A program made the position numbers and the translations under genes. Below the pieces are notes generated by a model that was given only the letters and a program-made list of their open reading frames with translations, had not been told where the DNA came from and did no database searches. From Bifidobacterium magnum (GTDB lineage Bacteria > Actinomycetota > Actinomycetes > Actinomycetales > Bifidobacteriaceae), in the NCBI RefSeq assembly GCF_000741255.1, contig NZ_JGZB01000003.1, positions 310,001 to 374,000 on the forward strand: 64,000 bases of DNA. Reading direction: 5' to 3'. Below are positions 56,648-64,000 of this stretch, piece after piece. Each line of letters starts with the position of its first letter. Within the stretch, counting starts at the first letter, position 1.

Positions 56648-58423
56648 ATGAACAATACAACAATCCCGCCGCAAGGCAATGCGGACGAACCTTCAAAATT
56701 CTTTTCCTGGATCCGCTCGAGCGGATTGGCACGACCGCGCGACCGCTGGGTGGCGGGCGTGTGCGGCGCGGTGGCGCGCGAACTGGGGTGGAGCGTCACG
56801 CTGGTACGCGTTCTTATGGTCATAACGGCTATAATCGGAGGCCTCGGACTCGTGTTCTACGCATTGGGATGGCTATTGTTGCCCGACGAAAGCGACAACG
56901 CGATCCTGCTTGAGGAAATGACCAGCGGCCACTGGGACTGGCAGTTCATTGGCGTGGGCATCTGCGTGCTGCTGGCGTTGTTCCCCGGGTCGTTCTTCTT
57001 TTTCGGCGCGACATGGCGTATCAATGTGGGCGGCCTGCTGGTGGCAATGCTGCTGTTCTACCTGTTGGTGCAGCGCGGCGTGAACCTTATGGAGCCCGCG
57101 GAACCCCCAAAGACGGCGGGAGCGCCTTCCGTGCAGGCGTATGCGCAGCAGCCGGTGGCCCAACCGGATGGCGCGGCATATGCGCAGCAGAACCAGGACG
57201 ATCCCGCTCCGTCGTTCCCGGAGCAAGCGCAGTCGCAAGTGCGGGCTCAATCCCAACCACAACCGCAGGCGCCGTCCCCAGCACCGCAAGGCTATATGCG
57301 CCCACGCCAGCCGCAAACCGTTCGTGAACGCCGCAAGCCGGCCGGCCCGATTGTGGTACTGCTCGCCGTGGGTCTCATGTGCGTGGCCGGCGCCGCGGCC
57401 ACCATTATTGGCGAGCAGTGGAGCGACATGGGCGTCTTGCGCGGATGGACACTCGCGTTGGCACTGTGCTGCTGCGTGCTGGGCGTCATATTGCTCGTCC
57501 TCGGGTGTATGGGACGGCGCGCCGGCGGTCTCCATCCGTTCATATGGGTCGTCATGGTCTCTTCTCTTGTGGTGACCATCACTTGCTGGGGCATCGGCTA
57601 TGCGCGTGTGGACATGGACGTGCGCGTGGCGAACTACACGGAACGTCCTGTGAGGGGAGACGAACATTGGATAGTAAACCGCGCCGGCATGCGTCAGCTG
57701 GAACACGGCGTCACGTTTACGGGAGACGGATATGACCGGAGCTCCATCAATGTGGACTTGACCAAACTGGACACGCTGAAACACGAAGTGGTGGCGCGTG
57801 ACGGTTCGCGCATCCAGTCAACCTGCCCCGCGGGCACCGTCAATATGGCGGCCGTCAATACGCAAGTGGTGGTCACATTGCCTGAAGGATGCTCGGCGGA
57901 ATTCTCGAAGCTGGGTGGCATCAACGAGGACATTGTCGTCGACTCGGTCGGCTCGCGCGGCATTGACGCGGCGTATTCGGCCGACGGCCAGACCTCGGTG
58001 GTGTCCAATGGCGACTCGGGCAGCATGGCGCTGAGCCTGCCGGGACTGAGCCTGCATTGGGGTTCGGACGGGTCAACCGCATGGAATGTGGGATCTGACT
58101 CCTACACGCGGGCATTGTGCAAGGGAATACGCGTGGATGACGACGGGGCCGTGCATATGGACGGCGGCGCCAACAATAGCGCCATGGGCAAGGCGGTAAA
58201 GGACGGGAAACTCTGGCCTTGTGCGGCGCAGTCCTCCAAGGCCACCGAACATGGCGAGCTGACGATCGCGGTACCCGCGCTGTCACGCGCCTCGGTCGCC
58301 ATACAGATTGAAGGATTCCCGAGATCCGATGTTCCCGGCGCGGGCGCGCTTGGCGTCCTGGGCCCCGACAACGGATACATGGAGTATGACGAAGAATACA
58401 ACGATACGGATGAAGGCGAGTAA
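56648..58423 (+). CDS. PspC-domain membrane protein with extracytoplasmic C-terminus
   Basis: A 591-residue protein. PspC domain at ~28-85 (PRDRWVAGVCGAVARELGWS with a membrane segment), a second hydrophobic block (~95-140), a Gln/Pro-rich cytoplasmic or linker stretch (~155-235), three more membrane segments (~240-335) and a ~250-residue beta-rich C-terminal region (VTFTGDGYDRSSINVDLTKL), outside the membrane if topology is as predicted. This last part resembles the DUF4097-type putative adhesin fold. Divergent from the PspC kinase, and coupled to the next gene by a TAATG overlap. Likely the stress target or co-sensor of the two-component system. Confidence 0.85.
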   Translation: MNNTTIPPQGNADEPSKFFSWIRSSGLARPRDRWVAGVCGAVARELGWSVTLVRVLMVITAIIGGLGLVFYALGWLLLPDESDNAILLEEMTSGHWDWQFIGVGICVLLALFPGSFFFFGATWRINVGGLLVAMLLFYLLVQRGVNLMEPAEPPKTAGAPSVQAYAQQPVAQPDGAAYAQQNQDDPAPSFPEQAQSQVRAQSQPQPQAPSPAPQGYMRPRQPQTVRERRKPAGPIVVLLAVGLMCVAGAAATIIGEQWSDMGVLRGWTLALALCCCVLGVILLVLGCMGRRAGGLHPFIWVVMVSSLVVTITCWGIGYARVDMDVRVANYTERPVRGDEHWIVNRAGMRQLEHGVTFTGDGYDRSSINVDLTKLDTLKHEVVARDGSRIQSTCPAGTVNMAAVNTQVVVTLPEGCSAEFSKLGGINEDIVVDSVGSRGIDAAYSADGQTSVVSNGDSGSMALSLPGLSLHWGSDGSTAWNVGSDSYTRALCKGIRVDDDGAVHMDGGANNSAMGKAVKDGKLWPCAAQSSKATEHGELTIAVPALSRASVAIQIEGFPRSDVPGAGALGVLGPDNGYMEYDEEYNDTDEGE

Positions 58424-58908
58424 TGACCATGAACGACATGAACGCTAACACTATGAATCGCATGAACCATAACGATTCCGACAACCATTCCGGCCACGAC
58501 CATGAGGAGACCGAGACGATAAGGATTGTCGAAGAGCATATCGAGACGGAACGGATGCCGCCCGTCCAGACCGTGCCCGTCTACCAGGTGCCGCCGCAAC
58601 CGCACCAGCCACACATGATCCGTCCGACAGGCGCGAGCGCGGGAACGATCGTGCTGGCCGTCTTCATGCTCGTGGTAGGGGCCGTGGGCATATGGGTGGC
58701 GGTGCAGTATCCGTTCGGCTGGATGTGGAGCGTCAATGTCGACCATCTGGGCGTATGGATATTGGGCGGCCTCGGCGTTGTACTGATAGCCGGCGCCATC
58801 GCCGTGGCGGCCACAGGAGGACGGAAGTCGAGTAAAAACGAGCAAGAGAGTATGGCGGGAATGTATCCGCAACGGCATAATGAGAGTAGCGGTACAGATT
58901 CACTATGA
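58423..58908 (+). CDS. Small membrane protein with Met/His/Asp-rich N-terminus
   Basis: A 161-residue protein with two membrane segments (~72-93 and ~108-130). Its first 30 residues are strikingly rich in Met, Asn, His and Asp (MTMNDMNANTMNRMNHNDSD then NHSGHDHEE), a composition seen in metal-binding segments. Start codon overlaps the stop of the PspC gene (TAATG), so it belongs to that operon. No family recognised. Confidence 0.7.
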   Translation: MTMNDMNANTMNRMNHNDSDNHSGHDHEETETIRIVEEHIETERMPPVQTVPVYQVPPQPHQPHMIRPTGASAGTIVLAVFMLVVGAVGIWVAVQYPFGWMWSVNVDHLGVWILGGLGVVLIAGAIAVAATGGRKSSKNEQESMAGMYPQRHNESSGTDSL

Positions 58909-58930
58909 CCGATTGCGGAAGGCGGAAGCG

Positions 58931-60301
58931 ATGTTCATCACCTTGCGGGACGTGTCCGTAACATATGACGGCGCCGCGCAACCCGTATTCCGCAACATTT
59001 CCGCCACTTTCCCGCAAGGCTGGACGGCGCTGCTCGGCGACAACGGCATCGGGAAGACCACGTTGGCGGCGCTCGCCGCGCATACGCTGGAACCTGATGC
59101 CGGAACGGCGAGCGGCTCCCGGTTGCGCGCTCGCCCTTGAACCGGACATACTCGTGGCGGACGAACCCACCAACCATCTCGACATGCCCACACGGGACGC
59201 CTGATTGACGTATTGCGGGAGTTTCCCGGAATCGGCATCGTGATCACGCACGACATTGCCGTAATCGACCGGCTCGCGTCACGCAGCTACCTGCTGCACC
59301 GTGTCCATGACGATACGGGCAACCATACGGTCATGGATTTGCATGAAGGATCGTGGGAAGACATAGAACGGCAAGTCGATGAACGGGACATGACGGCGCA
59401 ACGCCAACTCGCCCAAGCCAAATCGGAAACGAAACGGCTGGTTGCCGAACGCGTTCAACGCAGGGAAAAGACCAGGCGGGCGGCGGCCGCCAGCATGCGC
59501 GTGCCCGACCGGCACGACCATGACGCCTCCAAACGCAAGAAACTCGCCAAAGGTGGTCTCGACGCGGGAGTCAGCCGCAATGTCGCCAGGCTCGAGGGAC
59601 GTATCGCCGCCGCACGGCAAGCGCAGGAAGGCTTCGTCACGGAAACCAAACGGCGCGGCGGCGTCGTGAACTTCACCGTCGAACCCAGCAAACGCCATGA
59701 ACTCATGCATCTCGAACCAGGCACAATTTCCTTCGAGAACGGTGCATATTCCGGGGATACCGACGATAGGGAAGCCGCATATGGCGCAAAGATGGAAGGG
59801 GAGCACATCCGCATAGGCGAGAATGGCGGCAAATCGGCGATGCTCGCCATCCCGGGCATCAGTGTCGGACCACGCGACCGTATACTCGTCACAGGACCCA
59901 ACGGATCGGGCAAAACGACGCTCGTAAACGCGCTCATGAATACGCTGGACCCGGACATTCCACGCCTTGTCATTGAGCAGAACGCGGACGACCCGCAACA
60001 CCTGCTCGATCAACTGGCACAATTGGACGGAACGGACCGGCAGGAAGCGCTAGGATATTTCGTCGCGCAAAACGGCAACGTGCACGCGGTACTCGAAGGA
60101 GGGGAACTGTCCCCGGGCGAATGCCGCAAACTCATGCTCGCCCTCGGCCTGGTACAAAAACCGCAAATCCTTATACTCGACGAGCCGACCAACCATCTCG
60201 ACCTGTCCTCGAAACGGGCGCTCGCCGCCATGTTGTACGCGTATCCGGGCGCGCTCGTGCTGGTCACGCATGACGAGCTTATGATTGAAGCAATGCGGTG
60301 A
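58931..60301 (+). pseudogene. ABC-F type ATPase, disrupted
   Basis: The gene begins well (GGAAGGCGGAAGCG, then MFITLRDVSVTYDG) with Walker A GDNGIGKTT. Just after AGTASGSRLRAR the sequence jumps to ALALEPDILVADEPTNHLD in another frame. The Q-loop and first signature are missing, which points to an internal deletion of roughly 200 bases or more. A second lesion, apparently one lost base in GACGCCTGATTGAC (~59202), shifts the frame again. The rest (59213-60301) is intact and includes a full second ABC domain (GPNGSGKTT, LSPGECRKL, LILDEPTNHLD). ABC-F proteins act on ribosomes or give antibiotic resistance. Confidence 0.85.
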
Positions 60302-60398
60302 GTGGCAGATCGGGAGGCGACATGAACGTGGAAGGACTGCAAGTCCATTATCATGCGACTTTGAGCAATTTCTTGAGGAAGGCCGCCATGAAGGTCCT

Positions 60399-60614
60399 AT
60401 GCAGCGTAAGCTCAACAGTTTAGCCCAGTGTTTCCACGCGATGTTCCATCGCCCGTCTTATTTCCTCAACGAGCATGATCAGATTATTAACGAGTATGAT
60501 CCGATCATTCCAGACGAGGACTTGTACCGGTGGCTCGGCTGGTGCATCTACTACGGGCGTCCCAAGGAGGAATATCCGGACGCTCAAAGGTTGAGGGATA
60601 CCTACGGGCATTGA
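60399..60614 (+). CDS. Small hypothetical protein (71 aa)
   Basis: An ORF reading MQRKLNSLAQCFHAMF and ending PKEEYPDAQRLRDTYGH. AAGG lies eight bases before ATG 60399. The frame extends to 60285 without a better signal. Aromatic and acidic, no membrane segment, no family recognised. Codon use is AT-richer than its neighbours, and it lies in a patch of orphan ORFs between a dead ABC-F gene and glnA. Confidence 0.45.
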   Translation: MQRKLNSLAQCFHAMFHRPSYFLNEHDQIINEYDPIIPDEDLYRWLGWCIYYGRPKEEYPDAQRLRDTYGH

Positions 60615-60635
60615 ACTACGGCGAGAGAACATTAC

Positions 60636-60710
60636 ATGCGGCGTATCAAAGATATCCTCAGGCATCCTTTGTGGCGGCTGTTCCGTAGCCACCACTATAA
60701 GAACTTATAA
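60636..60710 (+). CDS. Possible 24-residue peptide
   Basis: ATG at 60636 follows CGAGAGAAC and encodes MRRIKDILRHPLWRLFRSHH plus four residues: very basic, with an amphipathic helical pattern. Too short for confidence; it could be chance. Confidence 0.25.
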   Translation: MRRIKDILRHPLWRLFRSHHYKNL

Positions 60711-60725
60711 ATTTAGTTCCGGGAT

Positions 60726-60911
60726 ATGGGAGTCGCTCGCCCTCTTATTTTTTGCAATTCCCACGTACTTTGCGATAGGGAAGATGATTATGGCGAAATC
60801 GAGGGTTTTAGTTCCTCTGTGACATCCTGGACTAATGGAACGTGGTTTGACCGGAAATTTGGTAGGTATCGTACCGTGGGCGGTACGGAAACGCCAGAAG
60901 CCGTGAGTTAG
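60726..60911 (+). CDS. Doubtful small ORF (61 aa)
   Basis: An open frame with weak GGGAT before ATG. The product (for example EIEGFSSSVTSWTNGTWFDR) has no recognisable domain. It may be a fragment of a decayed gene in the AT-rich patch. Confidence 0.25.
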   Translation: MGVARPLIFCNSHVLCDREDDYGEIEGFSSSVTSWTNGTWFDRKFGRYRTVGGTETPEAVS

Positions 60912-60956
60912 ACGAACAGATTTATGGCGCGACTGTACCTCAGATGGTACAGCATT

Positions 60957-60988
60957 CCATGGTTTTTAAGGAATCCCAAGGGTTTAGC
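60957..60988. repeat. Imperfect direct repeat, copy 1
   Basis: Thirty-two bases matching 61440-61471 at 28 positions (shared core AAGGGTTTAGC and GTTTTT). Copy 2 forms one arm and loop of the glnA terminator. The two copies bracket ~450 bases that hold the 88-residue ORF. Confidence 0.7.
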
Positions 60989-61022
60989 ACAACTGCTTGT
61001 TAGACATGGAAAGGTGAATGCC

Positions 61023-61289
61023 ATGAAACCGCGAAAAGACCTGGACCGGGCAGCGAAGGATTTTGCGGAGCGCCACGGTGATCGCATTGGTAAGCCCGAA
61101 GGTATCCATAACGGATTGCTGGTGTACAACTTTCTTCCCGAAGGTTGCATAGAAGGTGGTTGCGTGGGTGTCCTTCGGTTCATCGTGGTGGATGTCAATA
61201 CGGGAATGGCGCGATACCAAACCGTCGAAGAGATTCGTCAGGTGAATGTGGCGCCCGTTTTAGACCATCTTGATCCGATTCCTGATTGA
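61023..61289 (+). CDS. Small hypothetical protein (88 aa)
   Basis: Begins MKPRKDLDRAAKDFAERHGD with GGAAAGG upstream and contains a plausible alpha/beta globular core (GLLVYNFLPEGCIEGGCVGVLRFIVVDVNTG). The frame continues to 60924, but that extension is encoded by a sequence duplicated next to glnA, so it is probably not native. No family recognised; the composition would suit a small immunity- or adaptor-like protein, but there is no evidence for that. Confidence 0.5.
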   Translation: MKPRKDLDRAAKDFAERHGDRIGKPEGIHNGLLVYNFLPEGCIEGGCVGVLRFIVVDVNTGMARYQTVEEIRQVNVAPVLDHLDPIPD

Positions 61290-61326
61290 TCGGAGATCGA
61301 GGCCATCGCGCCGCTTTACTCATGAT

Positions 61327-61370
61327 TTTTGGACACATTTTGGACACATTTTGCCCACATGCTGCCCACA
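61327..61370. repeat. Four tandem 11-base units
   Basis: TTTTGGACACA twice, then TTTTGCCCACA and TGCTGCCCACA, contiguous and in an 11-base register (about one helical turn). Located between the 88-residue ORF and the glnA terminator. Confidence 0.75.
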
Positions 61371-61425
61371 TTTTTTCAAAAAACAGGCTGTTTTACGTTA
61401 AAACCAGTTAATCTCAGAAATGCGA

Positions 61426-61468
61426 AAACCCTTGGAATTCCAACGTTTTTGAGGAATTCCAAGGGTTT
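61426..61468 (-). terminator. Terminator of glnA
   Basis: Perfect 16-bp stem AAACCCTTGGAATTCC / GGAATTCCAAGGGTTT with an 11-base loop, just past the glnA stop; on the minus strand it runs into TTTTCGC. Confidence 0.85.
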
Positions 61469-61471
61469 AGC
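61440..61471. repeat. Imperfect direct repeat, copy 2
   Basis: Partner of 60957-60988; overlaps the loop and right arm of the glnA terminator. Confidence 0.7.
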
Positions 61472-61482
61472 GAAGCCGGAGC

Positions 61483-62919
61483 TTAAATGTGGAAGTAGAG
61501 CTCGTACTCAAGCGGCGTCGGCTGCAGGCGAGCCATGTCGATCTCGCCGCGCTTCATGTCGATCCACGTCTCGATGAGGTCCGGGGTGAACACGTCGCCG
61601 GCGGTCAGGAAGTCGTTGTCCTGCTCGAGGGCGTCGAGCGCTTCGGCCAGCGAGCTCGGAACCTGCTTGATTCCTGCGTGCTCCTCCGGAGGAAGCTCGT
61701 ACAGATCCTTGTCGATCGGTGCCGGCGGCTCAATGTGGTTCATGATGCCGTCGAGGCCTGCCATGAGCTGTGCCGAGAACGCGAGGAACGGGTTGCAGCT
61801 CGGATCCGGGGCGCGGAACTCGATGCGCTTGGCGGCAGGGGAGGTTCCGGCCAGCGGAATACGGATGGCGGCGGAACGGTTGCGTGCCGAGTACACGAGG
61901 TTGACCGGAGCTTCGAAGCCCGGGACCAGGCGGTGATAGGAGTTCAGCGACGGGTTCGTGAAGGCGAGCACCGAAGAGGAGTGCTTGATCAGGCCACCGA
62001 TGTACCAGCGGGCCATGTCGGACAGACCGCCGTAGTTCTTCTCGTCGTAGAACAGCGGCTTGCCGTCCTTCCACAGGGACTGGTGGCAGTGCATGCCCGT
62101 GCCGTTGTCGCCTGCGATCGGCTTCGGCATGAAGGTCGCGGCCTTGCCGGCCATGGCGGCCGTCTCGTGGACCACGTACTTGTACTTCATCAGATCGTCG
62201 CCAGCGTGCTGCAGCGAGTTGAAGCGGTAGTTGATTTCCTGCTGGCCTGCGCCGCCGACTTCGTGGTGGGCGCGCTCGAGGATGAGGCCGACCTTCTGCA
62301 GGTTGGCGACCATGTCGTCACGCAGATCCTGCGTGTGGTCAGCCGGCGGAACCGGGAAGTAGCCGCGCTTGACGCGGTTCTTGAAACCGATGTTCAGGGT
62401 GCCGTCCTCTTCCACGTCGAGGCCGGAGTTCCATGGGGCTTCGATGGAGTCCACCTCGTAGAAGGAGCGCTGCATGCTGTTTTCGAAGCGCACCTTGTCG
62501 AAGATGAAGAATTCCGCCTCAGGAGCGAAGGAAGCCGTGTCGGCGATGCCCGTGGACTTCAGGTAGGCTTCGGCCTTGGCCGCCACCTGGCGCGGATCGC
62601 GCGAATAAGGCTCGTCGGTGAGCGGGTCGACGATGGAGAACGCGACATTGAGCGTCTTGTGCTTGCGGAACGGGTCGACGTATGCGGTTTCGATATCCGG
62701 AACCAGCTTCATGTCGGACTCGTTGATCGCCTGGAAGCCTTCGATGGAAGAACCGTCGAACGGCATGCCTTCATCGAATGCGTCCTTGAGGAATTCGCTA
62801 GCCGGGACAGTGAAATGCTGCTGCACGCCAATCAAATCGGTAAAGCGTACGGAAACATACTCGATACCTTCGGCGTTAATGAGGGCCTGCGCGTCTTCTT
62901 TGGTCTTGAGTTCTGCCAC
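61483..62919 (-). CDS. glnA: Type I glutamine synthetase
   Basis: Makes glutamine from glutamate, ammonia and ATP as a cytoplasmic dodecamer; 478 residues. Seen: FDGSSIEGF near residue 54, metal-ligand region [22 protein letters not shown], the ATP-binding KPIAGDNG and [20 protein letters not shown] carries the Tyr that GlnE adenylylates, placing it in the regulated GSI-beta class. The start is GTG 62919 with GAAAGGAG seven bases upstream. Gene order glnA next to a DUF4191 membrane protein is common in actinobacteria. Confidence 0.97.
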   Translation of the reverse strand: MAELKTKEDAQALINAEGIEYVSVRFTDLIGVQQHFTVPASEFLKDAFDEGMPFDGSSIEGFQAINESDMKLVPDIETAYVDPFRKHKTLNVAFSIVDPLTDEPYSRDPRQVAAKAEAYLKSTGIADTASFAPEAEFFIFDKVRFENSMQRSFYEVDSIEAPWNSGLDVEEDGTLNIGFKNRVKRGYFPVPPADHTQDLRDDMVANLQKVGLILERAHHEVGGAGQQEINYRFNSLQHAGDDLMKYKYVVHETAAMAGKAATFMPKPIAGDNGTGMHCHQSLWKDGKPLFYDEKNYGGLSDMARWYIGGLIKHSSSVLAFTNPSLNSYHRLVPGFEAPVNLVYSARNRSAAIRIPLAGTSPAAKRIEFRAPDPSCNPFLAFSAQLMAGLDGIMNHIEPPAPIDKDLYELPPEEHAGIKQVPSSLAEALDALEQDNDFLTAGDVFTPDLIETWIDMKRGEIDMARLQPTPLEYELYFHI

Positions 62920-63127
62920 GGGTCCGCTCCTTTCAAAAGTTGCTTACGGGATAACAGCATAGGAGGCAGGATTTCATTTACTTGTTATCAGAGTTACGAC
63001 TATGTTTCGTCTGGGGTGGTTGCATCCCGTAAAAACCGCGGATTTTCAGCGTTTTGATGATTTTGGCCGCTTGGGGAAGCGCGTAATGTTCGGTTCAAAA
63101 ATTGGACAATGGTCACCTGATATGACA

Positions 63128-63165
63128 AAAGCGGGGCAAGTACCTGCCGGTACCGGTCCCGCTTT
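63128..63165 (-). terminator. Terminator after the DUF4191 gene
   Basis: Outer arms AAAGCGGG / CCCGCTTT enclose a nested GTACC/GGTAC hairpin; on the minus strand it is followed by TTTTG. Confidence 0.75.
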
Positions 63166-63200
63166 AAGAGGTTTGCAGTGTCAGTTGCGATATCAGCGCA

Positions 63201-63992
63201 TCAGCGGCCGCGCATGGCGCGACGCGATACGCGTGGCGCGTGGTTCGGATCCATGCCCTTCGGCGCGCTCATGGCGCTCTTGAGCTGCAGCGTGCGCAGA
63301 CGATCGTTGAGCGTGGTCAGCTGCGGGCGCGTCATCATGAAGCGGCGGCGCGGATGGATCTTCTTGGCCAGGCCGTTCTTGTGCTCGGTAGGCGTGTAGG
63401 CCTTCATGCCCAGCACCTTGCGGCGCAGGTCGCGCAGACGCACCTGCTTGGGGCCGTCGCCCACGAGGATACGGAAAACCGGAATGTGGGAGCCGGCGGT
63501 GATATTCTTGATGCGCTTCTCGAGGCGGTTCATGGCGTTGTTGACGCGGCTGTAGTCGCCTTCGCCCACCAGGTAGATGCCGTTGTAGCTCGTGCCGTAC
63601 CAGATCACGTCCTGCGTGCGCGGATCCACCCACAGCGGTTCCTGCGGGAAGCTGAAGCCGCTGCCCTTGAGGTTCGAGAGCACGCTGCCCGCGGCGCCCG
63701 GACGGCCTTCAAGCTGGCGGTAGCCGACGTTGTCGGCGCGGCGCGTAAGGGAGAACGTGAACAGCAGCAGGCCCAGCATGATCGCCACAAGCATCCAGCA
63801 GATCCATGCGAACACGCCCCAGTGCAGGCAAATGCCGAGAATGATGCCGACAATGATCGGCAGTACGAACAGGCCGCCGCAAATCCATGGCAACGCCTTG
63901 TCTTCACGGTACGTGAACTTGAACACTTGAATGATCTGCTTGATCATTCCGGTCTTCTTCGGCTTTTTTGGCTTATCCTGCTTCGTTGCCAT
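63201..63992 (-). CDS. DUF4191 membrane protein
   Basis: A 263-residue protein with a Lys-rich N-terminus (ATKQDKPKKPKKTG), two adjacent membrane segments (~38-82: PWICGGLFVLPIIVGIILGI and WICWMLVAIMLGLLLFTFSL) and a conserved cytoplasmic domain (GRPGAAGSVLSNL; WYGTSYNGIYLVGEGD). This layout defines the DUF4191 family of actinobacteria, whose role is unknown. Transcribed in the same direction as glnA, with a terminator between them, so it is not part of the glnA transcript. Confidence 0.85.
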   Translation of the reverse strand: MATKQDKPKKPKKTGMIKQIIQVFKFTYREDKALPWICGGLFVLPIIVGIILGICLHWGVFAWICWMLVAIMLGLLLFTFSLTRRADNVGYRQLEGRPGAAGSVLSNLKGSGFSFPQEPLWVDPRTQDVIWYGTSYNGIYLVGEGDYSRVNNAMNRLEKRIKNITAGSHIPVFRILVGDGPKQVRLRDLRRKVLGMKAYTPTEHKNGLAKKIHPRRRFMMTRPQLTTLNDRLRTLQLKSAMSAPKGMDPNHAPRVSRRAMRGR

Positions 63993-64000
63993 GAATTTCC

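Overview
The window is a high-GC actinobacterial chromosome segment, almost certainly from a Bifidobacterium. The evidence is the gene content and neighbourhoods: hisS-aspS behind a DUF349 protein, a gluABCD-type uptake operon, a helicase with the actinobacterial DUF3516-like tail, polyphosphate glucokinase, an enlarged LigA, glnA next to a DUF4191 membrane protein, and a PspC-linked two-component system. No species is assigned. No rRNA, tRNA, CRISPR array, integrase or intact insertion sequence was seen.

Layout. 1-5300: tail of an unidentified gene, a DUF349 protein, and the histidyl- and aspartyl-tRNA synthetases. 5.4-8.2 kb: two cinnamoyl/feruloyl-esterase-like hydrolases flanking a diacetyl/acetoin reductase-like SDR. 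8.4-17.7 kb: nitrogen acquisition, with the gluABCD ABC importer, a C45-type Ntn hydrolase, aminopeptidase C and an APC permease with a long Ala/Pro-rich tail. 18-23.4 kb: a small conserved-looking ORF, the helicase, a PAP2 phosphatase and RarA. 23.5-28.3 kb: a MacB-like ABC ATPase with a broken permease partner, and an MFS exporter with a palindromic operator. 28.7-34.6 kb: acyl-CoA synthetase, a SWIM zinc-finger protein, a small membrane protein coupled to a zincin, TenA and a GNAT protein.

34.7-36.2 kb is a collapsed sugar locus in which three truncated genes (GH127 arabinofuranosidase, MalG-type permease, LacI regulator) abut one another. It is followed by a DUF488 protein, a cytoplasmic leucine-rich-repeat protein with an EF-hand-like loop, and YhbY. 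38.1-41.2 kb is an FMN-riboswitch-controlled riboflavin ECF transporter: RibU plus one polypeptide that fuses both ATPases and the T component. 41.5-49.8 kb: PpgK, an aminotransferase, an ABC ATPase with a degenerate signature, a large polytopic membrane protein and a 1059-residue TPR-like protein. 49.9-54.3 kb: LigA, Mrp and thymidine kinase. 54.4-58.9 kb: a LuxR-type regulator and a PspC-domain histidine kinase divergent from a PspC membrane protein and a small membrane partner. 58.9-60.3 kb: a decayed ABC-F gene. 60.3-61.5 kb: an AT-richer patch of small orphan ORFs and repeats. 61.5-64 kb: glnA and a DUF4191 protein.

Two themes run through the window. First, many genes have a TANNNT hexamer 6-8 bases before the start codon, often without a Shine-Dalgarno sequence, which suggests leaderless mRNAs. 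Second, there is clear local gene decay: the ABC permease, the ABC-F gene and the arabinoside locus. No wholly new defence or mobile system was identified. The strongest candidates for new biology are the single-chain EcfA-EcfA-EcfT protein under a compact FMN riboswitch, the insertion in LigA, the cytoplasmic LRR/EF-hand protein and the PspC signalling module.
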